24,711 nucleotides of DNA, taken from NCBI GenBank assembly GCA_009731375.1, contig BJOX01000063.1:97523-122233 (forward strand). The letters run 5' to 3'. Within the stretch, counting starts at the first letter, position 1. Every line of letters starts with the position of its first letter. Origin of the DNA: Paulinella micropora (taxonomy: Eukaryota > Cercozoa > Imbricatea > Euglyphida). A program made the position numbers and the translations under genes. Under the pieces are notes generated by a model, which made no database searches, had not been told where the DNA came from, and was given only the letters and a program-made list of their open reading frames with translations. Shown piece after piece: positions 1 through 12,484 of the stretch.

Positions 1-70
<70 letters not shown>

Positions 71-336
71 CCTTTTCTCCTTTCCTCCTCCCCCTGTCTA
101 TATTACTAGCACGTCAGACACTTTCTTTCCTTTCTTTACTTCCTTCTTTTTCTTCCTTTTCTTTCCTTTTCTTTCCTTTCTTTCCTTTCTTACCTTTCGT
201 CCTGCCCCTGTCTTCATTACCAACACAAACAAATGCACCAGTCACTTTCTTTTCTTTCTTTCCTTTCTCTCCTTTCTCTCCTTTCTCTCTCCTTTTTTTT
301 CTGTTCCTCGTGTCTTCCGTGCTGACGACACCAGCC

Positions 337-386
<50 letters not shown>

Positions 387-393
387 ACACACA

Positions 394-442
<49 letters not shown>

Positions 443-494
443 GCACTCTCTCTCTCTCTCATTCATTCTCTCTTTCCTTCCTCTTTCCTCCTTT

Positions 495-533
<39 letters not shown>

Positions 534-549
534 CTTCCTCTTTCCTTCC

Positions 550-596
<47 letters not shown>

Positions 597-600
597 CCAG
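1..600. repeat. Pyrimidine-rich simple-repeat tract (poly-T, CTTT, CT, CA)
   Basis: A 70-base T run is followed by CCTTT/TTTC repeats, CT dinucleotides, short CA runs and a clean CTTT array (550-597). Two imperfect copies of a ~25-base unique piece (CCCCTGTCTATATTACTAGC at 94; CCCCTGTCTTCATTACCAAC at 205) suggest an older ~110-bp tandem unit. Confidence 0.85.
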
Positions 601-643
601 TGTAATGGACGCCTGTTACTGCGCCGCGCTGCAGTCCTGCGAG
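601..643 (+). CDS. Candidate 43-nt exon in a GC-rich island
   Basis: This short non-repetitive, GC-rich segment lies between a CTTT array and a TATC array. It follows a textbook 3' splice site (a pyrimidine tract ending in TCCAG) and is followed by GTCTAC, a weaker 5' site. One open frame reads [13 protein letters not shown]. It could be an upstream exon of the STRA6-like gene, since the CYCAAL block loosely recalls an aromatic-AAL block in that family, but it is too short to prove. It may equally be a chance island. Confidence 0.25.
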
Positions 644-860
644 GTCTACATCTATCTTTCTCTATGTCTACCTATCTATCTGTCTATCTATCTGTCTATC
701 TATCTGCCTATCTATATACCAATCTATCTATGTATCTATCTATCTATCCATCTATCCATCTATCTATCTATCTCTCTATCTCTCTATCTATCTATCTATC
801 TATCTTTCTATCTACCTACCAATCTATCTAATCTATCTATCTATCTATCTATCTATCTAC

Positions 861-903
<43 letters not shown>

Positions 904-956
904 CCTATCTATCTATCTATCTACTATCTATCCTATCTATCTATCTATGCCATCAA

Positions 957-957
<1 letters not shown>
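644..957. repeat. TATC tetranucleotide array
   Basis: The array is imperfect TATC with TGTC, TACC and CATC variants, denser in variants at the 5' end and purer near 840-945. Confidence 0.9.
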
Positions 958-1001
<44 letters not shown>

Positions 1002-1531
1002 CTCNNNNNNNNNNNNNNNNNNNNNNNNNNNNNNNNNNNNNNNNNNNNNNNNNNNNNNNNNNNNNNNNNNNNNNNNNNNNNNNNNNNNNNNNNNNNNNNN
1101 NNNNNNNNNNNNNNNNNNNNNNNNNNNNNNNNNNNNNNNNNNNNNNNNNNNNNNNNNNNNNNNNNNNNNNNNNNNNNNNNNNNNNNNNNNNNNNNNNNNN
1201 NNNNNNNNNNNNNNNNNNNNNNNNNNNNNNNNNNNNNNNNNNNNNNNNNNNNNNNNNNNNNNNNNNNNNNNNNNNNNNNNNNNNNNNNNNNNNNNNNNNN
1301 NNNNNNNNNNNNNNNNNNNNNNNNNNNNNNNNNNNNNNNNNNNNNNNNNNNNNNNNNNNNNNNNNNNNNNNNNNNNNNNNNNNNNNNNNNNNNNNNNNNN
1401 NNNNNNNNNNNNNNNNNNNNNNNNNNNNNNNNNNNNNNNNNNNNNNNNNNNNNNNNNNNNNNNNNNNNNNNNNNNNNNNNNNNNNNNNNNNNNNNNNNNN
1501 NNNNNNNNNNNNCCCCCCCCCCCCCCCCCCC
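958..1531. other. Assembly gap flanked by C homopolymers
   Basis: A run of 41 C precedes the gap (1005-1512) after a short CTCCCTC, and 19 C follow it. The true length and content are unknown; the flanking C runs probably stopped sequencing. Confidence 0.9.
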
Positions 1532-1540
1532 TCCCCCATC

Positions 1541-1652
1541 CTCTCTCTCTCTCTCTCTGATAATAATAATAATAATGATGATGATGATGATGGTAATGAT
1601 AATAATAATGGTAATAATAGTAATAATAATGATAATAATGATAATAATAGTG

Positions 1653-1685
<33 letters not shown>

Positions 1686-1762
1686 TAACAATAATAAGAA
1701 TAATAAGAATAATAATAATAATAATAATAATAAGAATAATAATAATAATAGTGATAATAATA

Positions 1763-1846
<84 letters not shown>

Positions 1847-1852
1847 GTATAT
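1541..1852. repeat. CT run then AAT/GAT trinucleotide array
   Basis: A short CT run leads into TAA/TGA-type triplets (AAT with GAT, AGT and AAC variants) that become pure AAT toward 1850. Confidence 0.9.
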
Positions 1853-2324
1853 TGATCTGTCATGGCCGAGCCCAAGGGCCATGCGCCTCCATCCCTCGAC
1901 CCAACAGTCACAACAGTGAATGTTGGGAGGGAAGAGTGACTCTGACCATCCATGAATAGCTACCCGCTCGGCGTGTCGGGTACCTTGAAGAGAATCAACT
2001 GCAAACGATTGATGTTCCCTTTGAGAGAATTCCACAAGACTGGGTATAAGTCGAATGGAGGTACTCAAGGGGGGTACCAGACATTTCATGCGGTCTGCCA
2101 GCGCATGAGGACATTTTGCGGTAAGTGTCTGGGACGCCTCGAAACCCGTCACCACCCCTAGATCGCGGAATGTATATACCCCTTTGATCCCACGTGGTGT
2201 ATGTCTTATAAAAACAACACAGCGACTTAGCCTCGGAACCAACACAACGACATAGCCTCGGGAACCAATGGGAAGAGGCCCAACCACTTCCTCTTCCCGT
2301 GGGGTGCCATACTGTGCACCCCTC
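1853..2324 (-). mobile_element. Dispersed retroposon-like repeat with ATT tail
   Basis: A ~470-bp unique block sits exactly between two AAT arrays. Read on the minus strand it ends GATGGAGGCGCATG...GCCATGACAGA...ACTATTATT, close to the 3' end of the SINEs at 16061-18234, and then runs into ATT repeats. It has no box A/B at its 5' end, and the rest differs. An internal 26-bp direct repeat (ACTTAGCCTCGGAACCA and ACATAGCCTCGGGAACCA) lies at 2217-2268. No long open frame is convincing. Confidence 0.5.
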
Positions 2325-2325
2325 C

Positions 2326-2421
<96 letters not shown>

Positions 2422-2453
2422 TAATAATAATAATCATAATCATAATAATAATG

Positions 2454-2508
<55 letters not shown>

Positions 2509-2542
2509 CAGCAACAACAACAACAACAACAACAACAAGAGC

Positions 2543-2575
<33 letters not shown>

Positions 2576-2600
2576 AACAGCAGTAACAATAACCACATTG
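2325..2600. repeat. AAT array grading into AAC array
   Basis: AAT triplets with GAT/CAT variants change to AAC triplets near 2505, ending near 2595. Confidence 0.9.
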
Positions 2601-2678
2601 CTGTAGGGCCAGTTGGGTAACTTACGGACACATGCTCCGACTAATACCTTCCTCACCATTTGTTTGGTACACCACGAC

Positions 2679-2679
<1 letters not shown>

Positions 2680-2750
<71 letters not shown>

Positions 2751-2771
2751 ATATCTATCTACCTATCTATC

Positions 2772-2853
<82 letters not shown>

Positions 2854-2854
2854 C

Positions 2855-2907
<53 letters not shown>

Positions 2908-2925
2908 CATCCATCCATCCATCCG
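2680..2925. repeat. TATC tetranucleotide array
   Basis: Nearly pure TATC with a few TATT, TACC and CATC variants, ending in CATC repeats. 2926-3110 is ordinary sequence in which I see no gene. Confidence 0.9.
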
Positions 2926-3110
2926 TTCATCTTCTCTTTTTTCATCTATTCATCTATATCTATCCATCCATCTAGCTCTCTATCCTTCTATTTGTAGCTT
3001 ATACATCTTTACTGTCACTTGTATGTAAATAGCTTCTGGTGGTCATTCAGCTGACGTGGTTAGCTCTCGAAGCCATCGGCAGCCTCGTGGTCAGATTTTC
3101 ACTTACCAAG

Positions 3111-3320
3111 GCTCTACACCACCCAGATTTCCCGGTTTCTGGGTCGATTTCTGGGTTTGCTTGCTTCCCTGAAAAGCCTGGCCTGTGGTGCCATTTGACA
3201 TAGAAAGTGGTACCAGAAACCGGGAAATCTGGTTGGTTTGCTTCCCCTGAAAAGCCTGGCCTGTGGTGCCACTTGACCCAGAAATGACCCAGAAACCGGG
3301 AAATCTGGGTGATGTAGAAC
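3111..3320. mobile_element. MITE-like element with ~38-bp terminal inverted repeats
   Basis: The left end CTACACCACCCAGATTTCCC and the right end (reverse complement CTACATCACCCAGATTTCCC) match over about 38 bases with few differences. Inside, a ~37-bp segment (CCCTGAAAAGCCTGGCCTGT and on) occurs twice in direct orientation. It is too short to code for a transposase. No clear target-site duplication was found. Confidence 0.6.
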
Positions 3321-3628
3321 GACTCTAACGTATTAACTTACTTGTTGGTCTGCTTATTTCTTATACTTGCTTATTTGTGTCTTTGCTTTTAATTTATTTG
3401 ATTTGCATTCATTTGCCTTTTTATTTCTTTGCTCATTTATTTGTTGCTTAGTTACTTCTTTGCTTATTCATTCATTTATTTATTTATTTATTCGCTAGAT
3501 TATTTATTTGCTTGTTTATTGATCTGCTTACAGATTTACTTCTTCTTAAATTAATTCCATTTACCTTGTTCTTAAGTATTTATCGGTCACCTCCACAAAA
3601 TGTGGTCAGGTTACCGATAAAACTACAT
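3321..3628. repeat. T-rich intergenic tract
   Basis: AT-rich sequence built from loose TTATTTG/TTTGC pieces. No gene is supported. Confidence 0.5.
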
Positions 3629-3713
3629 ATGCGGCGCGCCAAATTTGACGTGTTTTGCGGGCTCGCCGGCCCGGCTCGGCCGCAAAACACGTCAAATTCG
3701 TGGCTAGCCGCAT
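3629..3713. repeat. GC-rich foldback palindrome
   Basis: Arms of about 32 bases (TTTGACGTGTTTTGCGG and its complement, with GCGGC/GCCGC ends) surround a ~19-base GC-rich loop (GCTCGCCGGCCCGGCTCGG). It is strikingly GC-rich in an AT-rich setting and looks like a small foldback/MITE unit. Confidence 0.7.
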
Positions 3714-3810
3714 AATATGTTATTATTCGTTCGTTTATTCCATTCAGCACCTACTGCGCATGTATCCATTTATGTACCCATGTAAGTTTTATATACTTTT
3801 TCTTCTTTTT

Positions 3811-4070
<260 letters not shown>

Positions 4071-4122
4071 ACACGCACTCACTCGTAGCAACGCTGTTGT
4101 AAGAGGTCGGTGCTATCTGACT

Positions 4123-4135
4123 ACCTTCTTTACCT

Positions 4136-4195
<60 letters not shown>

Positions 4196-4575
4196 TTCTT
4201 TCTTTCTTTCTTTTCTTTTCTTTCTTTCTTTCTTTCTTTCCTTCTTTCTTTTTTTTCTTTCTTTCCTTCTTTCTTTCTTTCTTTTCTTTTCTTTCTTTCT
4301 TTCTTTCTTTCTTTTCTTTTCTTTCTTTCTTTCTTTCTTTTCTTTCTTTTTTTTCTTTCTTTCTTTCTTTCTTTCTTTTCTTTCTTTTTTTTTCTTTCTT
4401 TCTTTCTTTCTTTGCTCTTTCTTTCTTTCTTTTCTTTCTTTTCTTTTTTTCTTTCTTTCTTTCTTTTCTTTCTTTTCTTTCGTTTCTTTCTTTCCTTCTT
4501 TCTTTCTTTTTTTTCTTTCTTTTCTTTCTTTCTTTTTTTCTTTCTTTCTTTCTTTCTGTCTTTCTGTCTTTCTCC
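4123..4575. repeat. CTTT tetranucleotide array
   Basis: A ~440-bp pyrimidine strand of CTTT with frequent CTTTT variants. Long purine/pyrimidine asymmetry of this kind can form triplex DNA. Confidence 0.9.
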
Positions 4576-4584
4576 TTGTGGACT

Positions 4585-4988
4585 GTACAGCAGGGCTTCT
4601 GTAAGAGATCAGAGCTATCTGATTACCTAGCCTACCTTGTTCATTTTATCTATATACTTATTCATTTACTTATTCATTTATTTATTCATTTCTTTGTTTC
4701 GTGCGTGTTGGCAGCAACGTTGTTGCAAGAGGTTAGAGCTATCTGATTACATAGCCTACCTTGTTCATTTTTATCTATTTACTTATTCATTTACTTTTTC
4801 ATTTCTTTGTTTCGTGCGTGTTTTGGCAGCAACGTTGTAAGAGGTCAGAGCTATCTGATTATATAGCATACCTTGTTCATTTTTATCTATTTACTTATTC
4901 ATTTACTTGTCCATTTCTTTGTTTCGTGCGTGTTTTGGCAGCAACGTTGTTGTAAGAGGTCAGAGCTATCTGATTACCTAGCATACCT
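4585..4988. repeat. Minisatellite of ~115-bp units
   Basis: GAGCTATCTGATTA recurs at about 4612, 4736, 4848 and 4963, each with GCAACGTTGTTGTAAGAGGT before it and TTGTTCATTTTTATCTATTT after it. Related single pieces occur at 3988 and 4086, so the family once extended further left. Confidence 0.75.
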
Positions 4989-5027
4989 TCGCACTCGCGC
5001 ACTACAGGACCTTTGGGGTAACATATC

Positions 5028-5107
<80 letters not shown>

Positions 5108-5144
5108 CTCACTCGCGCGCTACAGGACCTTTGGGGTCACATAT

Positions 5145-5215
<71 letters not shown>

Positions 5216-5290
5216 TCGCACTCGCGCGCTACAGGACCTTTGGGGTCACATATTACACACACACACACATATACATATATATATATAAAA
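4989..5290. repeat. Three-copy repeat with TA arrays between copies
   Basis: CTCGCGCGCTACAGGACCTT (with variants), followed by TGGGGTCACATAT, occurs three times (from about 4992, 5111 and 5220), each followed by a TA array. Unit length is about 110-120 bp. Confidence 0.8.
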
Positions 5291-5458
5291 TCATATTGTT
5301 GTTTGCATTCTTATTTCAATTTGCTTATTCATTTATTTGCGTCTTTTATCACTTGGGTTAATAGTGGTTGATGTTTGTTTGCTCATGTATCTCTTCGTTT
5401 ATTTATTGTTTTCATTACTTATTTGTTTCTACTGCATACGCACGCTCCAGGATTGCTG

Positions 5459-6204
<746 letters not shown>

Positions 6205-6251
6205 TGGAGGTCACTGCAAAGCCAAGCTGCTGGCAAGTCCCTCCCTACCTA

Positions 6252-6287
<36 letters not shown>

Positions 6288-6334
6288 CTTCTATCTATCT
6301 ATCTATATATTTATCTATCTATGTATCTATTTAT

Positions 6335-6415
<81 letters not shown>

Positions 6416-6517
6416 CACCTATAATGCAGGTGTCTGCAAAGCCAGGTTGCTGGCAAGTCCCTCCCTACGTAATCTATCTATCTATCTATCTATCTACCTA
6501 CCTACCTACCTACCTAC

Positions 6518-6582
<65 letters not shown>

Positions 6583-6683
6583 CATCTATCATTGCAGGTG
6601 TCTGCAAAGCCAGGTTGCTGGCAAGTCCCTCCCTACCATCTATCTATCTACCTATCTATCTACCTACCTATCTACCCATCTAC

Positions 6684-6739
<56 letters not shown>

Positions 6740-6740
6740 A

Positions 6741-6787
<47 letters not shown>

Positions 6788-6982
6788 TCACCCAGGTGTC
6801 TGCAAAGCCAGGTTGCTGGCAAGTCCCTCCCTACCTAATCTATCTATCTATCTACCTACCTACCTACCTACCTACCTACCTACCTACCTACCTACCTACC
6901 TACCTATCTATTCTATCTATCTATCTACCTATTATGTAGGTCTCTGCAAAGCCAGGTTGCTGGCAAGTCCCTCCCTACCTAT

Positions 6983-7030
<48 letters not shown>

Positions 7031-7205
7031 CCTACCTACCTACCTACCTATCTTCCATCTATCTATCTATCTATCCACCTATAATGCAGGTGTCTGCAAA
7101 GCCAGGTTGCTGGCAAGTCCCTCCCTACCTAATCTATCTATCTATCTATCTACCTATCTATCTACCTACCTACCTATCTACCTACCTACCTACCTATCTA
7201 CCTAC

Positions 7206-7267
<62 letters not shown>

Positions 7268-7482
7268 ATCTATCTATCTATCCACCTATAATGCAGGTGT
7301 CTGCAAAGCCAGGTTGCTGGCAAGTCCCTCCCTACCTTATCTATGTATCTATCTACCTATCTATCTATCTATCTGTCATCTATCTACCTACCTAACCACC
7401 TGCCTACCTGCCTACCTACCTACCTACCTACCTACCTACCTATCTATCTACCTATCTATCTATCTATCCACCTATTATGCAG
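6205..7482 (+). repeat. Array of 5' exon-edge copies in TATC/TACC repeats
   Basis: Seven partial copies of the 3' splice site plus the first ~39 bases of exon 7483-7571 begin after AG at about 6209, 6429, 6597, 6795, 6939, 7089 and 7296. Each reads GTCTGCAAAGCCAGGTTGCT (with small changes) then GGCAAGTCCCTCCCTAC and runs into TATC/TACC repeats. Spacing is about 140-220 bp. Confidence 0.8.
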
Positions 7483-7571
7483 GTCTCTGGAAAGCCAGAT
7501 TGCTGGCAAGTCCCTCCCTGCCTATGCGGCTGCGTATCATGCTGGGAGATACAAGCTACGTGGAAGCAAAT
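7483..7571 (+). CDS. STRA6-like gene, exon with LWKARLL...SYVEA
   Basis: The exon follows a 3' splice site ending ATTATGCAG behind a long TATC/TACC pyrimidine-rich tract and is followed by GTATGT. Two bases complete an upstream codon; then 29 codons read [20 protein letters not shown] and on to SYVEAN, ending in phase 0, which fits the next exon. The spacing of LW to SY is close to that of a loop region in STRA6 proteins. The frame is chosen by that resemblance; the other two frames are also open, so it is not certain. Seven partial copies of its 5' edge lie upstream and one copy of its 3' edge lies downstream. Confidence 0.5.
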
Positions 7572-7760
7572 GTATGTATGTATGTATGTATGTATGTATG
7601 TACGTACGTACGTATGTATCTATGTATGTATCTATGTATGTATGTATGCATGTATGTATGTATGTATGTATGTGTGTATGTATGTATGTGTGTATGTATG
7701 TATGTATGTATCTATGTATGTATCTATGTATGTATGTATGTATGTATGTATGTATGTATG

Positions 7761-7791
<31 letters not shown>

Positions 7792-7861
7792 TGTATGTAT
7801 GTATGTATGTCGAAACGGCTGCGTATCATGCTGGGAGATACAAGCTACGTGGAAGCGAATG

Positions 7862-7892
<31 letters not shown>

Positions 7893-8161
7893 TTATCTAT
7901 CTATCTATCTATCTATGTATATCTATGTATATCTATGTATGTATGTATGTATGTATGTATGTATGTATTTATGTATGTGAGTGTATGTATGTATGTATGT
8001 ATGTATGTAAAACAACGTTTAAGCAGATGTATGTATGTATGTATGTATGTATGTATGTATGTATGTATGTAGGTACGTATGTAGGTACGTATGTATTTTT
8101 TCATCTATGCATTTCTGTGTTGATGTGAGGTGTGAATAGAAGGGAAATCCAGACCAATCTC

Positions 8162-8241
<80 letters not shown>

Positions 8242-8258
8242 ACTAACACACACACACT

Positions 8259-8312
<54 letters not shown>

Positions 8313-8633
8313 CCTGGTTGTTGTTCAATCATCCAACTTTCCTCTCTTTCATACATATTGTATTAAATTTATTTGTTTGTTTATCAACTTATTCATCTAT
8401 TTATTCTATTTATCTATTTATTTATTTTATTTTTTCTTAACTATCTATTTATCTATCTATTTATCTCTTCAAGAGAAAGACCAGGCAGCATATATGAACG
8501 TATATCTATATCTATATCTATATCTATATCTATATCTATATATATAGCTATGTCTATATCTATATCTATATCTATATCTATATCTATATATATTTAAATG
8601 TTGCATGTAATGTGAACAGGAGGGCAAGACAAA

Positions 8634-8695
<62 letters not shown>

Positions 8696-8713
8696 ATGTC
8701 AGACCCGAATCAG

Positions 8714-8763
<50 letters not shown>

Positions 8764-8765
8764 CG

Positions 8766-8828
<63 letters not shown>

Positions 8829-8833
8829 GTCTA

Positions 8834-8864
<31 letters not shown>

Positions 8865-8866
8865 GC

Positions 8867-8915
<49 letters not shown>

Positions 8916-9787
8916 GATCGATCGATCGATCGATCGATCTATCTATCTATGAAAGACAAGACAAAGAAAGAAGAAAATAAATGCACAAATAAAAATCAAT
9001 AAAACCAAATACATACCCACAAATAAAAAACTTGAAAAAATCAAATAAAAAATCAATAAAAACCATTTTCGTTATCGTGTGAGTAGGAGGACCATTCAGA
9101 CGTAGATCAGTCATCCGGAGAGAACAACACTGAAGAAGCAGAGGAGAAGAAAGAGCAAGTGCCTTTCCGATATCCGGTATACATATACAAACATGAATGC
9201 ATGCATACATACATACATGCATACATATATACATACATGCATACATACATAAATACATGCATACATACATTCATACATGCATACATACATACATAGATAC
9301 ATACATACATACATACATACATACAAGAAAAAGACAAGGCAGAGAAGAAGAAAGAGCAAGTGCCGTTGCGATATACATACATACATACATGCATACATAC
9401 ATGCATACATACATACATACATACATACATACAAGAAAAAGACAAGGTAGAGAAGAAGAAAGAGCAAGTGCCGTTGCGATATACATACATACATGCATGC
9501 ATGCATACATACATACATACATACAAGAAAAAGGCAAGGCAGAGAAGAAGAAAGAGCAAGTGCCGTTGCGATATACATACATACATACATACATACATGC
9601 ATACATACATACATACATACAAGAAAAGACAAGGCAGAGAAGAAGAAAGAGCAGGTACCGTGCGATATCCGGTGTACATATGTATATATATATACATATT
9701 TCTTTATATACATACATACATACATACATGCATGCATGCATGCATACATACATACATACAATACATGCAATACATGCATTACATGCA

Positions 9788-9818
<31 letters not shown>

Positions 9819-11594
9819 CATGCATGCATGCATACATACATACATACATACAATACATACAATACATACAATACATACAAGACATACATACATACATACA
9901 TACATACATACATACATACATACATAGGTGCGCATATTAACAGGAGCTCTGCTCATTTTCTGTATGTTGCTATTTCTGCTGCATACAGACATGCATGCAT
10001 GCATGCATACATACATACATACATACATACATACATGCATGCATACATACATACATACATACGTAGAATAAATAGATACATGCATGCATGCATACATACA
10101 TACATACATACATACAATACATACAATACATACAATACATACATACATACATACAATACATACAATACATACAATACATACATACATACATGCATACATA
10201 CATACATAGGTGCGCATATTAACAGGAGCTCTGTTCATTTTCTGTATGTTGCTATTTCTGCTGCATACATACATACATACATACATACATAGAATACATA
10301 CATACATACATACATACATACATAGGTGCGCATGTATGTATGTATGCAGCAGAAATAGCAACATACAGAAAATGAACAGAGCTCCTGTTAGTATGCGCAC
10401 CTATGTACGTATGTATGTATGTATGTATGTATGTATGTATTGTATGTATTGTATGTATTGTATGTATTGTATGTATTGTATGTATGTATGTATGTATGCA
10501 TGTATGTATGCATGCAACAGAAATAGCAAAATACAGAAAATAAGCAGAGCTCCTGTTAATATGCGCACCTATGTATGTATGTATGTATGTATTCTATGTA
10601 TGTATGTATGTATTATGTATTATGTATGTATTCTATGTATGTATGTATGTATGTATGTATGTATGTATGTATGTATGTATATATATGTATGCAGCAGAAA
10701 TAGCGAAATACAGAAAATGAACAGAGCTCCTGTTAATATGCGCACCTATGTATGTATATATGTATGTATGTATGTATGTATTGTATGTATTGTATGTATT
10801 GTATGATTGTATGTATGTATGTATGTACATATGCATGTATGCATGTATGTATGTATTCTATGTATGTATGTATGTATGTATGTATGTATGTATGTATGCA
10901 TGTATGCATGTATTCTATGTATGTATGTATGTATGTATGTATGTATGTATGTGTATGTGTATGCATGTATGCATGTATGCAGCAGAAATAGCAAAATACA
11001 GAAAATGAACAGAGCTCCTGTGAATATACATACATACATACATACATACATACATAGAATACATACATACATACATACAATACATACAATACATACAATA
11101 CATACAATACAAACAATATATACATACATACATACATACATGCATACATAAGTGCGCATACTAACAGGAGCTCTGCTTAGATACATGCATACATACATAC
11201 ATACATACATAGGTGCGCATACTAACAGGAGCTCTGCTCATTTTACATACATACATAGAATACATACATACATACATACATACATAGGTGCGCATCTTAA
11301 CAGGAGCTCTGCTCATATTCTGTATGTTGCTCTTACTCCTCTTCCAATCGCTCTTCTACCTCAACTTCCTGAAGACGCAAACAGAAGATTTCAAGGTAAA
11401 AGCATGAAATGGCTGTGATGTGTATGAAGATGGCTGTGCATGTGTGTATGTGCGTGCATGTGTGTATGTGTGTGTATGTGCGTGTGTGTGTGTTGTGAGT
11501 TGTGTGTTTTGGTGAGCCCAGTCACGGCTTGTTATTCACTATCCCAAGTTTACATATATATATATATATAATATGTATATATATTATATGTATG

Positions 11595-11629
<35 letters not shown>

Positions 11630-11687
11630 TCATTATTTATTCTTTTTTTTTATTTTATTTTTTTTATTTTTTTTTAAATTTTTTTTT

Positions 11688-11723
<36 letters not shown>

Positions 11724-12122
11724 TTCATTCATTCATTTATTTACTTATTTATATGCATATATATTACATATATATATATAAATATATATATGTGTGTGTG
11801 TGTATATATACATATATATATATATATATGTATGTATGTATAGGTGAGTATGATGATGGCTGTTATGGAAATGCTAAGTAATAACACCGGAATCAGCTTT
11901 GAATTTGAGCATGTGACGCTGGTGTTTGATTTGGTTAATGTTTGTCTCTTCCTCACCATCATGATCGCCCTCGTGTCCGTCCTGTACACATTGCGCGGTT
12001 TCCGCAAAGCAGTCGAAGGAACCCGCGCTGAGGTATGGTACATACATACATATATACATACATACACACACACACACACACGCATACACATACATACATA
12101 CATACATACATACATACATACA

Positions 12123-12171
<49 letters not shown>

Positions 12172-12410
12172 ACAGATACACACATACATACATACATACA
12201 TACATACATACATAGGGGCCGACGCTACTCGAGCCAGAGGTACATACATGTATGTATGTATGTACGTACATGTATATGAAGATATATCTATTTATGCATC
12301 TAAATATCTAAATGTCTATGCATCTACACATCTACATATCTATGTATCTATGTATCTATGTTTCTATAGGAGTATCTTCGTCGTCGAACCAAACATTACC
12401 ACATCACAGG

Positions 12411-12484
<74 letters not shown>

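Noticed and set aside
310-1855. Long open frames of repeated SL, YLSI, N or I residues
   Set aside because: They are translations of CT, TATC and AAT microsatellites, some crossing the gap; they have no protein-like composition or splice context.
1952-2327. Short open frames in the repeat between AAT arrays (both strands, 69-110 codons)
   Set aside because: There are no recognisable domains, the frames conflict, and the block behaves as a dispersed repeat.
6205-7571. CRISPR-like array (regular repeats of ~40 bp with spacers)
   Set aside because: The spacers are simple TATC/TACC repeats and not unique, the genome is eukaryotic, and the repeat matches an exon edge with a splice site.
9107-10806. 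Long open frames of CMYVCMYV and HTYIHTYI type on both strands
   Set aside because: They are translations of CATA/TATG arrays; the embedded non-repeat peptides come from exon-edge copies.
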